The notes under the pieces were generated by a model. It was given only the letters and a program-made list of their open reading frames with translations. It did no database searches and was not told the origin of the DNA. From Akkermansiaceae bacterium (GTDB lineage Bacteria > Verrucomicrobiota > Verrucomicrobiia > Verrucomicrobiales > DEV007), in contig JACKQE010000002.1 of assembly GCA_024233005.1 (NCBI GenBank), positions 558,001 to 622,000 on the forward strand: a stretch of DNA of 64,000 bases. Direction: 5' to 3'. Positions 34,234 through 43,266 of the stretch are shown piece by piece (the first letter of the stretch is position 1; every line of letters begins with the position of its first letter). Position numbers and translations under genes: made by a program.

Positions 34234-35487
34234 TTATTGCTGGAGTCCCTGCAAAATGTCGATCATGGGCAGGAACAGGGCGATGACGATGGTTCCGACC
34301 ACTAGGGCCAGGAATACAATCATGACCGGTTCGATCATGGACGTCATGGCATCGACCGCGTTGTCGACCTCATCGTCATAGACGTCCGCAACCTTTAACA
34401 ACATGTCGGGAAGCTGGCCGGTTTCTTCCCCGACCTGCACCATGCTGGTGACCATGGGAGGAAAGATCCGACTCGCCTCCAGAGGAGCGACCACGGACTC
34501 CCCTTCGCGCACCGCCTCATGGACTTTCTCGATGGCGTCGGCCACCACCAAGTTGCCGGCCGTGTCCCGGGTGATGTTGAGTGCCTGCAGAATGGGAACG
34601 CCGCTGGTGACAAGCGTGCCCAAGGTCCGGGCGAACCGCGAAATCGAGCTTTTGAGTTGCACCGGTCCGACCCCGGGCAGCTTCATTTTCCATCCATCAA
34701 CCGTCTTCCGTCCTCCTTTGGAACTCGCGAAGAGGCGCCACATGCCCCAAAACAGAACAATTCCGATCAGAATCATCCACCAGTACGATTTTACCACGTC
34801 ACTGATGTCGACAATAAACTGGGTCAGGCCAGGCAGGGGGCGGCCCTGCAACATGTCATCGAAAATAGCCTTGAATTTGGGCACAATGAAACCCAGAAGG
34901 AAGCAAAGGATGCCGATCGCGATGACCATGACGATGATCGGATAGACCATCGCCGCAACGATGCGGTTTTTGAGTTTTTGGGCTTTCTCCAAGTATTCGG
35001 CCAAACGGGAAAGCACGATTTCAAGCACCCCGCCGAGCTCACCGGCTTTGACCATGTTGACGAAGAGTTTGTCGAAAATTTTGGGGTGCTGTCCGAGACC
35101 TTCCGAGAAGGTGCTGCCACTTTGAACCGAGTCCGCCAACTGGTTGATGGTGCTCTGCATGATGCGGTTTTTTTCCTGTCCCGCGAGGACCGAGAGGCCA
35201 CGCAGAAGGGGAAGACCGGCTTCGACCAGAGTGGCCAATTGCCGGGTGAAAATCATCAGCGTTTTGGTGCCGACCTTTCCGCTGGCTCCGGCGCGCGCCT
35301 TGACACGCTGCTTCTGGGCTTTCTGGGCCTGACGCTTGGCCGCTCCGGAAACTCCGGCCCCGATCTGGGTGGGGTAGAGGCCGCTCTTACGCAGTTGGGC
35401 CACGGCTTCGGCTTCATCTTTGGCACTGATGGATCCGGCGGTCTGCTCTCCTCGGGCGTCGAGGGCGATGTAATCAAAACTCGGCAT
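34234..35487 (-). CDS. gspF: Type II secretion / pilus assembly inner-membrane platform protein (GspF/PilC)
   Basis: A 417-residue GspF/PilC protein. Two homologous cytoplasmic GspF domains (GTKTLMIFTRQLATLVEAGL, LLRGLSVL; KSSISRFARTLGTLVTSGVP, ILQALNIT) alternate with three trans-membrane helices, the last two near MVIAIGILCFLLGFIVPKF and MIVFLALVVGTIVIALFLPM. It forms the platform that couples ATPase rotation to pilin addition. A leader with a good promoter match lies upstream, so it may have its own start of transcription besides read-through from gspE. Confidence 0.94.
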   Translation of the reverse strand: MPSFDYIALDARGEQTAGSISAKDEAEAVAQLRKSGLYPTQIGAGVSGAAKRQAQKAQKQRVKARAGASGKVGTKTLMIFTRQLATLVEAGLPLLRGLSVLAGQEKNRIMQSTINQLADSVQSGSTFSEGLGQHPKIFDKLFVNMVKAGELGGVLEIVLSRLAEYLEKAQKLKNRIVAAMVYPIIVMVIAIGILCFLLGFIVPKFKAIFDDMLQGRPLPGLTQFIVDISDVVKSYWWMILIGIVLFWGMWRLFASSKGGRKTVDGWKMKLPGVGPVQLKSSISRFARTLGTLVTSGVPILQALNITRDTAGNLVVADAIEKVHEAVREGESVVAPLEASRIFPPMVTSMVQVGEETGQLPDMLLKVADVYDDEVDNAVDAMTSMIEPVMIVFLALVVGTIVIALFLPMIDILQGLQQ

Positions 35488-35524
35488 GTTATGGGCGGGT
35501 GGTGGTGGAAGCGCTTTGGTTCAA

Positions 35525-35553
35525 ATCGTAGCGAAAATGCAATACAATGTAAA
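35525..35553 (-). promoter_or_regulatory. Sigma70-like promoter upstream of gspF
   Basis: On the minus strand, TTTACA (complement of 35548-35553) and TACGAT (complement of 35525-35530) are separated by 17 bp, matching the -35/-10 pattern. Transcription would start near 35518, about 30 bp before the gspF start. Just upstream, CACGC and GCGTG (35562-35575) form a small hairpin that may end or slow read-through from gspE. Consensus match only; no functional evidence. Confidence 0.45.
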
Positions 35554-35588
35554 CATTTAATCACGCAATCGCGTGGGGGATGGCTGAA

Positions 35589-37253
35589 TCAGGTGTACTT
35601 GAGAACTTCTTCAATGGTCGTGATCCCCTCATAGATGGACCGGAGTCCATCCTCCCGGAGGGTTCTCATTCCCAATTCAATGGCTTTTTGGCGGATGACC
35701 ACCGTCGCGGCGCGCTCGGTGATCAGCTCACGGATGGGATCGGTGATGTCGAGGAGCTCGAAAAGCCCCTGGCGGCCCTTATAGCCGGTGTCATTGCAGA
35801 CATCGCAACCACGGCCGGTGCAGAACTCTTTGGAGCCGATGTCCATCGGTGAAAGGCCAAGCTGGGCGAGGACGGCCTCGCTGGGGCGGTAGGAGACCCG
35901 GCATTCCGAGCAGATCTTTCGCAAGAGACGTTGGGCGAGGACCCCCTCGAGAGTGGCCGCCACGAGGAAGGGTTCGCAGCCCATGTCGACGAGACGGGTC
36001 ACCGCGCCGGGAGCGTCGTTGGTATGGAGGGTGGAGAGCACCAAGTGGCCCGTCAAGGAGGCCTGAATGGCGATCTGGGCGGTCTCGAGGTCGCGCATTT
36101 CTCCGACCAGAATGCGGTCGGGATCCTGCCGGAGGAATGCGCGCAGGACACGGCCGAAAGTCATGCCGATGGCTTCATTGACCGGAACCTGCATGATGCC
36201 GTCGATGTCGTACTCCACCGGGTCTTCTGCCGTCAGGAGCTTGGTGTCGACGGTGTTGATCCGACGCAGGCAGGCGTAGAGGGTGGTGGTTTTACCGGCG
36301 CCGGTCGGGCCGGTGCAGATGAAAATGCCGTTCGGCTTTTCAATGGTTTCCTCGATGTATTCGAAGAGGTAGGTCGGCAGGTTCAGGTTTTCCAGATCCA
36401 GATTGACACTGGAGCGGTCCAGAACGCGGAGCACGACGCTCTCACCATAGACCGTGGGCAGCGTGGAGACGCGCAGATCGACTTTTTTGTCGGCGATCGT
36501 CGTCATGATACGGCCGTCCTGGGGGAGACGGGTTTCCGCAATGTTCAGACTGGCCATGACTTTGACCCGCGAAATGATGGCGGACTTCAAATGCTGGGGC
36601 GGGGGGGCCATTTCATAGAGCCCGCCGTCGACCCGGTAGCGGATCTTGAAATCGTTCTCGAACGGCTCGAAATGAATATCCGAGGCGCGTTCTTTGATCG
36701 CCTGGTAAAGGACAAGATCAACGTACCGGATGATGGGCGCGGAGTTGGCTTCGGAGATCGCATCCTCGCCGGTCAGGGCCGCCGCCTCTTTCTGGAATTC
36801 CAGCATTGCGTCCGACATGGTGTTGTTGCCACCGTAATGTTTGTCGATCAACGCGTGAATCTGGGAGGGCTCCGCGACTGCGGGGATGATCCGCTGGTCG
36901 AGGGAAAACCCCAGTTCCTCCAGAATTTGGGGGTCCAGGGGATTCACCAGGGCCACCAGCAGGCCTTCCTCGGTGAATTGGATCGGGAATGCTTCATGAA
37001 GTCGGGCCGATCCGCTGGGCATCGCGGCCACCACTTGGGGAGCCGGTTCGAAGCCATTCAGGTCCAGATAGTATCCCCCGATATCTTCCGCGACGAGCTG
37101 GTAGAGTTGGTCGCGGGTGATGATGCTGTAATCCTCCAGCGCCTCCACGATTTCCTTTCCCGACTGGGCCAGAGTATGCAGCACTTCGTCACGCTGCCCG
37201 GCATCCACCAGATCCCGTGCCACCAACAAATCGATCACCGCCTCCGCATTCAT
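35589..37253 (-). CDS. GspE/PilB-type assembly ATPase (second copy in operon)
   Basis: A 554-residue hexameric ATPase of the GspE/PilB family. It has the N-terminal MshEN-type domain (about 1-140), NTD2 with ASDIHFEPFENDFKIRYRVD, Walker A GPTGAGKTTTLY, an Asp box (TAEDPVEYDIDG), Walker B ILVGEMRD, LSTLHTNDAPGA, and a zinc-binding tetracysteine (CSEC and CDVC). It powers pseudopilin assembly from the cytoplasmic face. It is the second of two similar ATPases, 48 bp after the first, which is unusual for a simple type II system. Confidence 0.93.
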   Translation of the reverse strand: MNAEAVIDLLVARDLVDAGQRDEVLHTLAQSGKEIVEALEDYSIITRDQLYQLVAEDIGGYYLDLNGFEPAPQVVAAMPSGSARLHEAFPIQFTEEGLLVALVNPLDPQILEELGFSLDQRIIPAVAEPSQIHALIDKHYGGNNTMSDAMLEFQKEAAALTGEDAISEANSAPIIRYVDLVLYQAIKERASDIHFEPFENDFKIRYRVDGGLYEMAPPPQHLKSAIISRVKVMASLNIAETRLPQDGRIMTTIADKKVDLRVSTLPTVYGESVVLRVLDRSSVNLDLENLNLPTYLFEYIEETIEKPNGIFICTGPTGAGKTTTLYACLRRINTVDTKLLTAEDPVEYDIDGIMQVPVNEAIGMTFGRVLRAFLRQDPDRILVGEMRDLETAQIAIQASLTGHLVLSTLHTNDAPGAVTRLVDMGCEPFLVAATLEGVLAQRLLRKICSECRVSYRPSEAVLAQLGLSPMDIGSKEFCTGRGCDVCNDTGYKGRQGLFELLDITDPIRELITERAATVVIRQKAIELGMRTLREDGLRSIYEGITTIEEVLKYT

Positions 37254-37301
37254 GCTTTGTAATTCGCTCGCGCCAAATGTCTTGTTCCCGCCTTGTGTTT
37301 C

Positions 37302-38972
37302 TCAGTCCGAGTCCGCCATGGTGACCCGCACGACTTCCGCTGCCGATGTTCTGCCGTTAAGGACCTTTCTGACGCCGTCTTCTCGCAGGGTCCGCATGCC
37401 CAGTTCGCGGGCCCGTTTGCGGAGCTGCGGCGTGGACATCTCCTTGTTGATCATCTGGCTCACTTCCTCGGTGATGCGGAAAATTTCGAAGATGCCGATT
37501 CGGCCCCGGAAACCGGTGTTCCGGCAGGCCCGGCAACCCGCGCCGGTCATGATGCTGGCCCCTTCGATCTGCCGTTCATCCAGCCGGAGCATGCGCATTT
37601 CCTTTTCCGTGATCCGGGTCGGGGTTTTGCATTCCTGACAGACACCGCGGACGAGACGCTGTGCCATGATGGCCCGCACCGCGCTGGCGATAAGGAAACG
37701 TTTGATGCCGATGTCGGCGAGGCGGGCGACCGCGCCGGGGGCGTCATTGGTGTGTAGGGTGCTGAAAACCAAGTGGCCCGTGAGGCTGGCATTGATGGCG
37801 ATGGAGGCGGTTTCCTTGTCGCGAATTTCCCCGATCATGATGATGTTGGGCGCCTGGCGGAGAATCGCCCGCAGGGCGGCGGCGAAAGACATTCCGATAT
37901 CCTCTTTGACCTGCACCTGATTGATTCCTGAGAGCAAATATTCCACCGGATCTTCGACCGTGATGATCTTGCGGTCCGGTTTGTTGATTTCGTTCAGACA
38001 GGCATAGAGCGTGGTCGTTTTGCCGCTCCCGGTGGGACCGGTGACGAGGAGGATGCCGTCGGGCAACCGGATCAGCTCATGGAAAATCTGTTGGTCATCC
38101 GTGAAAAAGCCGAGCTGGGGCAGTCCGAGACTGAGCGAGCTTTTGTCCAGGATCCGCATGACGACGCTTTCGCCGCCATTGGTGGGAACGGTGGACACCC
38201 GCAGATCGAGGTCTTTGTCCCCGACCGTCGCCTGAATGCGTCCGTCCTGGGGGAGCCGCTTTTCCGCGATGCTCATCGTGCCACTCATGATCTTGATTCG
38301 CGCGATGATCGCGGAGTGCAGTCGCAGCGGGTGGGTCGCGACCTTGTGGAGGGCGCCGTCAATCCGGTAGCGCACCCGGATCTCGGTTTCCAGAGGCTCG
38401 ATATGGATGTCGCTGGCGCGGTTCTGGTAGGCTTCCTGGAGGATCTGATAAACGAGCTTGATGATGGGGGCATCCCCGACTTCCGCAGTGTTGCTTTCCC
38501 CCCCGCCGGCGACTTCCCGGGTCGTGACTTCCGTCCCAAACGTCGCGCCATAAATGGATGTCAGGAGCTCTTTGATCTGGCTTTGAGGGGCGCAGAGGAA
38601 TTCCGGTTCATAGGATAGCACATGACGCACCGAGTCCAGGGCGTCGAAATCAAGGGGATCTCCCACCGCGATATAGATGCCCGCCCCGTGGAAGCCGATG
38701 GGGATGATTTTGTAACGGATCGCCGTTTCCGAATCCACCACTTCTTGGGCTGCCGGGTCGAGCTCCGCCCGGTTTAGGTCCACATAGTCCATGCCGGCAT
38801 TGATGGCGACCGTGCGGGCGACATCTTCCTCGCCCACCTTGCCCATGCGGATCAAGGCTTCGAGCATGGTTTCGTCCGCTTTTTTGCGGTGCCGGACGCC
38901 CTCAAAATCTGCCTTGTTGAGCATGCCGCTCTCCAGCAGCAGTTCGATGAGGAATTCTTCGTTGGTATACAA
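37302..38972 (-). CDS. GspE/PilB-type assembly ATPase (first copy in operon)
   Basis: A 556-residue paralogue of the next gene with the same layout: N-terminal domain (about 1-140), ASDIHIEPLETEIRVRYRID, Walker A GPTGSGKTTTLY, Asp box VEDPVEYLLSG, Walker B IMIGEIRD, LHTNDAPGA, and zinc cysteines (CQEC and CRAC). It is about as far from its neighbour as GspE and PilB are from each other. It opens the secretion operon; the 301 bp upstream (38973-39273) carry the terminator of the MFS gene and hold no other gene. Confidence 0.93.
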   Translation of the reverse strand: MYTNEEFLIELLLESGMLNKADFEGVRHRKKADETMLEALIRMGKVGEEDVARTVAINAGMDYVDLNRAELDPAAQEVVDSETAIRYKIIPIGFHGAGIYIAVGDPLDFDALDSVRHVLSYEPEFLCAPQSQIKELLTSIYGATFGTEVTTREVAGGGESNTAEVGDAPIIKLVYQILQEAYQNRASDIHIEPLETEIRVRYRIDGALHKVATHPLRLHSAIIARIKIMSGTMSIAEKRLPQDGRIQATVGDKDLDLRVSTVPTNGGESVVMRILDKSSLSLGLPQLGFFTDDQQIFHELIRLPDGILLVTGPTGSGKTTTLYACLNEINKPDRKIITVEDPVEYLLSGINQVQVKEDIGMSFAAALRAILRQAPNIIMIGEIRDKETASIAINASLTGHLVFSTLHTNDAPGAVARLADIGIKRFLIASAVRAIMAQRLVRGVCQECKTPTRITEKEMRMLRLDERQIEGASIMTGAGCRACRNTGFRGRIGIFEIFRITEEVSQMINKEMSTPQLRKRARELGMRTLREDGVRKVLNGRTSAAEVVRVTMADSD

Positions 38973-39208
38973 GGCGAACCTTTCTTCGCGTGGGTTGAAA
39001 GCGGTATTCCCGGGAGTGTTTCCAGAGGCCCTGGGTCAAAGCCAAAGCGCCCCGGCACTGCGGGAGAGGAATCGTCACTCTATCGGAATCGGCGACGCAA
39101 ACAAAGAAAAAAGATCGCTGGAAGCCCCGTGGAATGCGACTTTTTTCAAAAGAGATCGCAAAAGTTCCTCAGTGGCAGTGAGGAAGCCCGGTTTTGTTCC
39201 GGCCCAAC
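38973..39208. other. Intergenic region upstream of the secretion operon
   Basis: About 240 bp without a supported gene, between the start of the first GspE-type gene and the MFS terminator. A Phe/Lys-rich A-tract area near 39100-39180 may hold the operon promoter, but no clear -35/-10 pair is visible. Reading frames that cross here are short and unlike their neighbours. Confidence 0.4.
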
Positions 39209-39234
39209 AAAAAACCCCGGGTTTCCCCGGGGTT
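39209..39234 (-). terminator. Rho-independent terminator of the MFS transporter gene
   Basis: AACCCCGG (39213-39220) pairs with CCGGGGTT (39227-39234) around a six-base loop; on the minus strand it is followed by TTTTTTG. It lies 39 bp after the stop at 39274. Confidence 0.85.
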
Positions 39235-39273
39235 TCGCATCAGAAATGTGGACTTCCGTTCCAGAGCCTCCGG

Positions 39274-40869
39274 TCACATGCCGGGTTCGGCTTCCTGCGC
39301 TTTTTCCTGACCGTGGAGATCCACCGGCTTGTATCCACCGCGGGAGCGGAAGTAAAGCATCAGAGCGATGTAGCAGATCAGCATGAACATCGGGAAGAAA
39401 GCCATCTTTCCGAGCGCGGTGAACTGTCCCGCCTGATTGGCGGATGCCACGGCGGCAACCTCCGTTTCGGCAGTGAGGGCTGCGGCTTTCTCAGGGTCGA
39501 TGGCTTGATAGGAGCCGAGGAGATAGTTCTTCTCGACGAGAATCTTTTCAGCCACTTTGGGTTGAATTTCGTTCAACTGAGCCGTGGCCGTCTTTTCCTG
39601 GACCGCGCCAATGAACGGGAATCCAAGCACCCCGACAGCGATCATGCCGATGCCGGAGATGGCGTTCAGAGTCAACGCGCCACCCTTGGGGCACTGTTCG
39701 GCCGTGACTCCCAGCATGGTCGGCCAGAAGAAAGTCTTGCCGAAAGCGTAAAGCGTGGCGGCGGAGAAGATGACAAACAGGCTGGAGCCACCGGTTTTCG
39801 AAAGGGCGAAGAGTCCGGCGATCGCGAGGATGGCGCTGAGGACCAGAAGACCGATAGGCGACAGTTTGTGGACGATCGGGCCGGCGAAGAATCGCAGCAC
39901 CATCATGATCGCGGAAGTGAAAATCAGCACCCAACCAGGATTGAATCCGGCATCCTCCATGGGGGTCTTCATCAGACCGGTGATCCAGCCATCCGTACCG
40001 ATCTCGGTGGTGGCAAGAGGCATCATGATGATGATGAGGAACGCCAGGATGCCCCGTCCGAGACTTCGAGTATAAACCCCGAAGGCGATCACGACGATGG
40101 CGGTCAGGATTCCGGTGACGGTGGTGGGCAAGGAGAACACCTGTCCGAGTTGGGCGAAGATCAGGCCGAAACCGACCAGCGCGCCGAACGCGCCGAATTC
40201 ACCGAGCATTTCGCGATAGGTCACCCCTGCGGCTTCACGCTCGTTCATGGGGAACTTCACTTTCACCAGCATGATCAGGTAGATGACCGCCGGAACCGCG
40301 ATCACTCCGATCACAAGACGCCAGTCACCTTTGGCGGCCGCGTCTGCAAGGAACAAGGTGATCAGACCACCCACGACGAGACCACCTGGCCATCCGGCGT
40401 GGAGAATGTTGAGCCATTTTGTCTTGTTCTTGCTGAACATGGTGGCCACGACAGGATTGATGAAAGCTTCCACCGTGCCGTTACCAAGGGCGAGAATGAT
40501 ACTGCCCCAGTAGAGCAGGTTGTATCCCTTCGCTTGAGCAGCAGTGAGCGCTTCGCCTTGCAAACCCTGAATGGCACTATAGGCCATGCAGGCCATCACC
40601 ACATAAATCACGTAGCATAGGAACGAGAAGAACATCGCGGTTCGGTAGCCGATTTTATCGATGAAGAGGCTGATTACAATGATCGAAATGCCGAACGGCC
40701 AGACGCCGGCTCCCATCAGAACGCCAACGGTTCCTTTGTCGATATTGAAGTCGGTTCCAAAGCGGACTTCGCACAGGTACATCCGTGAGAAGAAGGCAAA
40801 GGCTGTTGTTATCAGGGCAATGAAGCAGCCCCAGAACAAGGCCATGGAGGGTTTATTGGTGCTACTCAT
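39274..40869 (-). CDS. MFS transporter
   Basis: A 531-residue major facilitator protein with twelve to fourteen hydrophobic helices. The motif-A-type loop (IDKIGYRTAMFFSFLCYVIY), a large central helix set and the second-half repeat (ILAIAGLFALSKTGG; ATLYAFGKTFFWPTMLGVTA) are visible. A polar insert of about 70 residues sits between the last two helices (EIQPKVAEKILVEKNYLL, AALTAETEVAAVASAN). The substrate is not evident; relatives in Verrucomicrobia and Planctomycetes are annotated as sugar or nucleoside MFS. It is monocistronic, with a terminator and a long non-coding upstream region. Confidence 0.88.
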   Translation of the reverse strand: MSSTNKPSMALFWGCFIALITTAFAFFSRMYLCEVRFGTDFNIDKGTVGVLMGAGVWPFGISIIVISLFIDKIGYRTAMFFSFLCYVIYVVMACMAYSAIQGLQGEALTAAQAKGYNLLYWGSIILALGNGTVEAFINPVVATMFSKNKTKWLNILHAGWPGGLVVGGLITLFLADAAAKGDWRLVIGVIAVPAVIYLIMLVKVKFPMNEREAAGVTYREMLGEFGAFGALVGFGLIFAQLGQVFSLPTTVTGILTAIVVIAFGVYTRSLGRGILAFLIIIMMPLATTEIGTDGWITGLMKTPMEDAGFNPGWVLIFTSAIMMVLRFFAGPIVHKLSPIGLLVLSAILAIAGLFALSKTGGSSLFVIFSAATLYAFGKTFFWPTMLGVTAEQCPKGGALTLNAISGIGMIAVGVLGFPFIGAVQEKTATAQLNEIQPKVAEKILVEKNYLLGSYQAIDPEKAAALTAETEVAAVASANQAGQFTALGKMAFFPMFMLICYIALMLYFRSRGGYKPVDLHGQEKAQEAEPGM

Positions 40870-41393
40870 AGGGGATCGGAATCAGGGATGGGTTGAAGAG
40901 TTTGCCGGTTCGAGGCTCATGCAAAGGGGGTCTTTTTAACAAACCTGAGGTTTTGCTCAAGCGAAAAAGGCCGAAGGACGCAAAAAAGGAAGGTTGAGGG
41001 CCCCTTTGGGGCGTTTTTGAAGGCAAAGTGACCCCGGAACCACCGGTACGAGGGGACGTCGCCTGTCCGGACCAGCGTTCTTTTGCCGGTCTGACTGCCT
41101 TCCAGAGGTGTCTGCAGAATGCGTCTGGAGTCACCAGATCAGGGTGAGGGGCTCGAGGAAACGCCCAACGGATGTCCAGAAGGGACACTCCTTCCGCCCA
41201 GGCGGCACAGGGCTGCCCTCCAGAGGTGGCGGGGCTGGCTTGCCATTTTGGATCTGCGAGGCCCCCTTAAATGCCGGAGGCCTTCGAGAACTGATCAGAG
41301 GATCGCCCCTGAGATCTGCCTCCCTGCCCCGTGTTTCAACAGCAAGGGGCAATAGAGAGGACGCACAGGGGAGTGCCTCCTTGGCTTGGTGCT
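40870..41393. other. 524-bp non-coding region with a small hairpin
   Basis: No reading frame here looks like a protein: the longest ones are Arg/Pro/Gly-rich with no family features. GCCCC (41000-41004) pairs with GGGGC (41008-41012) across TTT and is followed by GTTTTT, a terminator-like shape on the plus strand with no gene above it. The stretch 40919-40990 is the leader of the MFS gene. It could contain a small RNA or decayed gene; I recognise no known RNA (6S, SRP, RNase P, tmRNA signatures were looked for). Confidence 0.4.
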
Positions 41394-41885
41394 TCAGGCA
41401 ACGGCCCGATGGGGAGCTTGGGCCACATCGATCCGACTGGCATGGCAGGTGACCGTGTGACCGGACAGCGCATGGGAGCCGATCAACCCAGTCAGTCGGG
41501 AATTCTCTGGCAGGACGAAGGCGGGGTAAAGAAAAGTCTCTCCCAGGACCCGGACGTTACAGACGCAATTGCGGCCATACTTGTAAATGACGATGTCCAC
41601 TTTGGTCCTTTGTCCGGGAATGAGTGGGGAGAGCGAAACATAGCCGATGACGCCGGAACCGTTGCTGAGATCACCCACTTCTCCCGTGGCTGGATGGATG
41701 GTAATGGCCACGCCACGCTCCCTCGATTCGTCGAGGAGGCCGACCATGATCCGCTGGGTGATGTGTTGGTGCTCGATCTCGACGGTGAAGGAAATTTGCG
41801 ATTCACCTTGCTCGGTGCAGGTCTGCTCCAGGGCGACCATGTCATAATCTTGCAGAAGTGGCGGTGCGAAGAGGGATGCGCTCAT
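41394..41885 (-). CDS. Hypothetical protein, conserved-looking, function unknown
   Basis: A 163-residue protein beginning MSASLFAPPLLQDYDMV; the frame is open to 41939 but that leader is polar and AT-rich. It reads as a compact mixed alpha/beta domain (SQISFTVEIEHQHITQRIMV, LLDESRERGVAITIHPATGE, VDIVIYKYGRNCVCNVRVLG). No signal peptide or membrane helix is seen, so it is likely cytoplasmic. The upstream 100 bp are strongly AT-rich and probably hold its promoter, next to the terminator of the lipoprotein gene. I do not recognise the family. Confidence 0.6.
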   Translation of the reverse strand: MSASLFAPPLLQDYDMVALEQTCTEQGESQISFTVEIEHQHITQRIMVGLLDESRERGVAITIHPATGEVGDLSNGSGVIGYVSLSPLIPGQRTKVDIVIYKYGRNCVCNVRVLGETFLYPAFVLPENSRLTGLIGSHALSGHTVTCHASRIDVAQAPHRAVA

Positions 41886-42063
41886 GACTTGGATCGAATT
41901 CAGTTGGTGGTTTTGAGAAGAGGAGGATTTCAAGATCACTCAAAACAACGTTACAGCAATTATAAATTTATAAAAGCAAGGCGCTTAATTCTGGTGATTA
42001 TAAAATAATCGGCCATAATTCCAGAAATTCAAGGCAAATTATAGAAATTCCAGAAAATACTGC

Positions 42064-42119
42064 AAAATAAAACCGGGATCCCCGCGCCCATCCTTGTGGG
42101 GAGGCGGGAGATCCCGGTT
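42064..42119 (-). terminator. Rho-independent terminator of the Ala-rich lipoprotein gene
   Basis: AACCGGGATC (42071-42080) pairs exactly with GATCCCGGTT (42110-42119); the 29-base loop has further internal pairing. On the minus strand it runs into TTTTATTTTG. The gene stops at 42146. Confidence 0.85.
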
Positions 42120-42145
42120 GGAAAGATGCCAGATTCTGGGGAGAA

Positions 42146-42574
42146 TCAGTTCGTGCCAGCAGGCGCTGGGGTAGGAGCAGGCGCTGGGGTAGGAGCAGGA
42201 GCAGGAGCTGCGGGAGGTGTCACTGCTTCTTGAACCTTCTGGGCGGCTTCTTCAACCTTTTTGGCCCCGGCGTCGACCGCTTCCTTGGCAGTTTCAGCAG
42301 CTTTGTTGGCGGTTTCAGCAGCGGCCTTTTTCACGGCACCGGCGGCTTCTTCGGCCGCTTCCTTGGCGGCTTCCTTGACCGCAGCGGCCTTTTCTTCCGT
42401 TTTCGCCTTCATTTCTTCGCCTGCTTTCATGGCGGCTTCCTTGGTTTCCTTGGCGGCGTCAGCAGCGCTGTCGGCTGCTTTGTCCATGGATTCTTTGACA
42501 CTTTCGGAGCAGCTGCTGAAAAGGAAAGCAGCGGCGGCGAGACCAACAATTGATGACAGAGTGAGTAGTTTCAT
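42146..42574 (-). CDS. Ala/Lys/Glu-rich lipoprotein with long helix and Pro-Ala tail
   Basis: A 142-residue lipoprotein starting at MKLLTLSSIVG; the frame is open to 42745 but only this start gives a signal. The lipobox LFSSC puts the mature Cys near residue 21. The body is an amphipathic Ala/Lys/Glu helix of about 90 residues (KAADSAADAAKETKEAAMKA), and the tail is a Pro-Ala repeat (PAPAPTPAPAPTPAPAGTN) made of an 18-bp tandem DNA repeat at 42161-42196. It resembles Lpp-like or stress-induced apolipoprotein-type proteins only in composition. An envelope structural role is inference. Confidence 0.75.
   Translation of the reverse strand: MKLLTLSSIVGLAAAAFLFSSCSESVKESMDKAADSAADAAKETKEAAMKAGEEMKAKTEEKAAAVKEAAKEAAEEAAGAVKKAAAETANKAAETAKEAVDAGAKKVEEAAQKVQEAVTPPAAPAPAPTPAPAPTPAPAGTN
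42161..42196. repeat. Two 18-bp tandem repeats in the lipoprotein tail
   Basis: AGGCGCTGGGGTAGGAGC occurs twice in a row, coding for the Pro-Ala-Pro-Thr tail of the lipoprotein, followed by further shorter GCAGGA units. Such repeats can change copy number by slippage. Confidence 0.7.
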
Positions 42575-42782
42575 ACGAGGATTAATATACCCAACCCAGA
42601 CATTGGGCAAGTTCTCAATTCTTACATCGTTCAAACAATGGAACCAATTTTGTAACGCAACTGCGGAATTTTCTTGTCGGCAAGGATTCAAAAACGCATG
42701 ATGGTTCGGTTCATTTGCAAGGAAGGCATCTTTCCTGCTGCACATTTAAAACACCATCGCTCTCTACCAACCCGCACCTTCA

Positions 42783-43199
42783 ATGAACCATCCAATCCTG
42801 AACCTGCTCGCCCAAGATTCCTATCCAGACAGTCCTTCCGCCGGAGGCATGATCGGCGGGCTTTTGGGCGTGATCCTCTATTTTGGGATCATCATTCTCA
42901 TCATTGCTTCGATGTGGAAGATCTTCACCAAAGCCGGTAAGCCCGGCTGGGCGGCGATTGTTCCCATTTACAACATTATTGTCATGCTGGAAATTGTGGG
43001 CCGCCCGGCTTGGTGGGTTGTCCTGTTCCTGATTCCGTTCGTGAATGTCATCATGGCGTTTATCGTGTTCGTTGACCTGGCCAAGTCGTTCGGCAAGGAT
43101 GTCGCTTATGCGTTGGGGCTGATTTTTCTGGGCATCATTTTCCTCCCGATGCTCGGCTTCGGCAGCGCGACCTATCGTGGTCCTGCGGCGTCGGCCTGA
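42783..43199 (+). CDS. DUF5684-like small membrane protein
   Basis: A 138-residue protein with four hydrophobic segments (GLLGVILYFGIIILIIASMW, GWAAIVPIYNIIVMLEIVG, WWVVLFLIPFVNVIMAFIV, ALGLIFLGIIFLPMLGFG). KAGKPGWAAIVPIYNIIVML and FVDLAKSFGKD are the hallmark of the DUF5684 family, sometimes found fused to signal peptidase-like proteins. The physiological role is unknown. A clear terminator follows, so it is monocistronic. Confidence 0.85.
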   Translation: MNHPILNLLAQDSYPDSPSAGGMIGGLLGVILYFGIIILIIASMWKIFTKAGKPGWAAIVPIYNIIVMLEIVGRPAWWVVLFLIPFVNVIMAFIVFVDLAKSFGKDVAYALGLIFLGIIFLPMLGFGSATYRGPAASA

Positions 43200-43235
43200 A
43201 TCAGGCCCCCGCCAGGCGGCATTCGTTTGCCTTGG

Positions 43236-43266
43236 AACCCGGAAGGAAACTTCCGGGTTTTTTTTT
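43236..43266 (+). terminator. Rho-independent terminator of the DUF5684-like gene
   Basis: AACCCGGAAG (43236-43245) pairs exactly with CTTCCGGGTT (43250-43259), loop GAAA, followed by an unbroken run of T to 43266. Confidence 0.92.

Noticed and set aside
38791..40620. 609-residue open frame on the plus strand
   Set aside because: It is antisense to the MFS gene and to the start of a GspE gene; His/Gln/Asp-rich low-complexity sequence with no motifs.
40890..40930. tRNA-like T-arm (GGTTCGAGGCT)
   Set aside because: No acceptor stem, anticodon arm or CCA context can be found around it.
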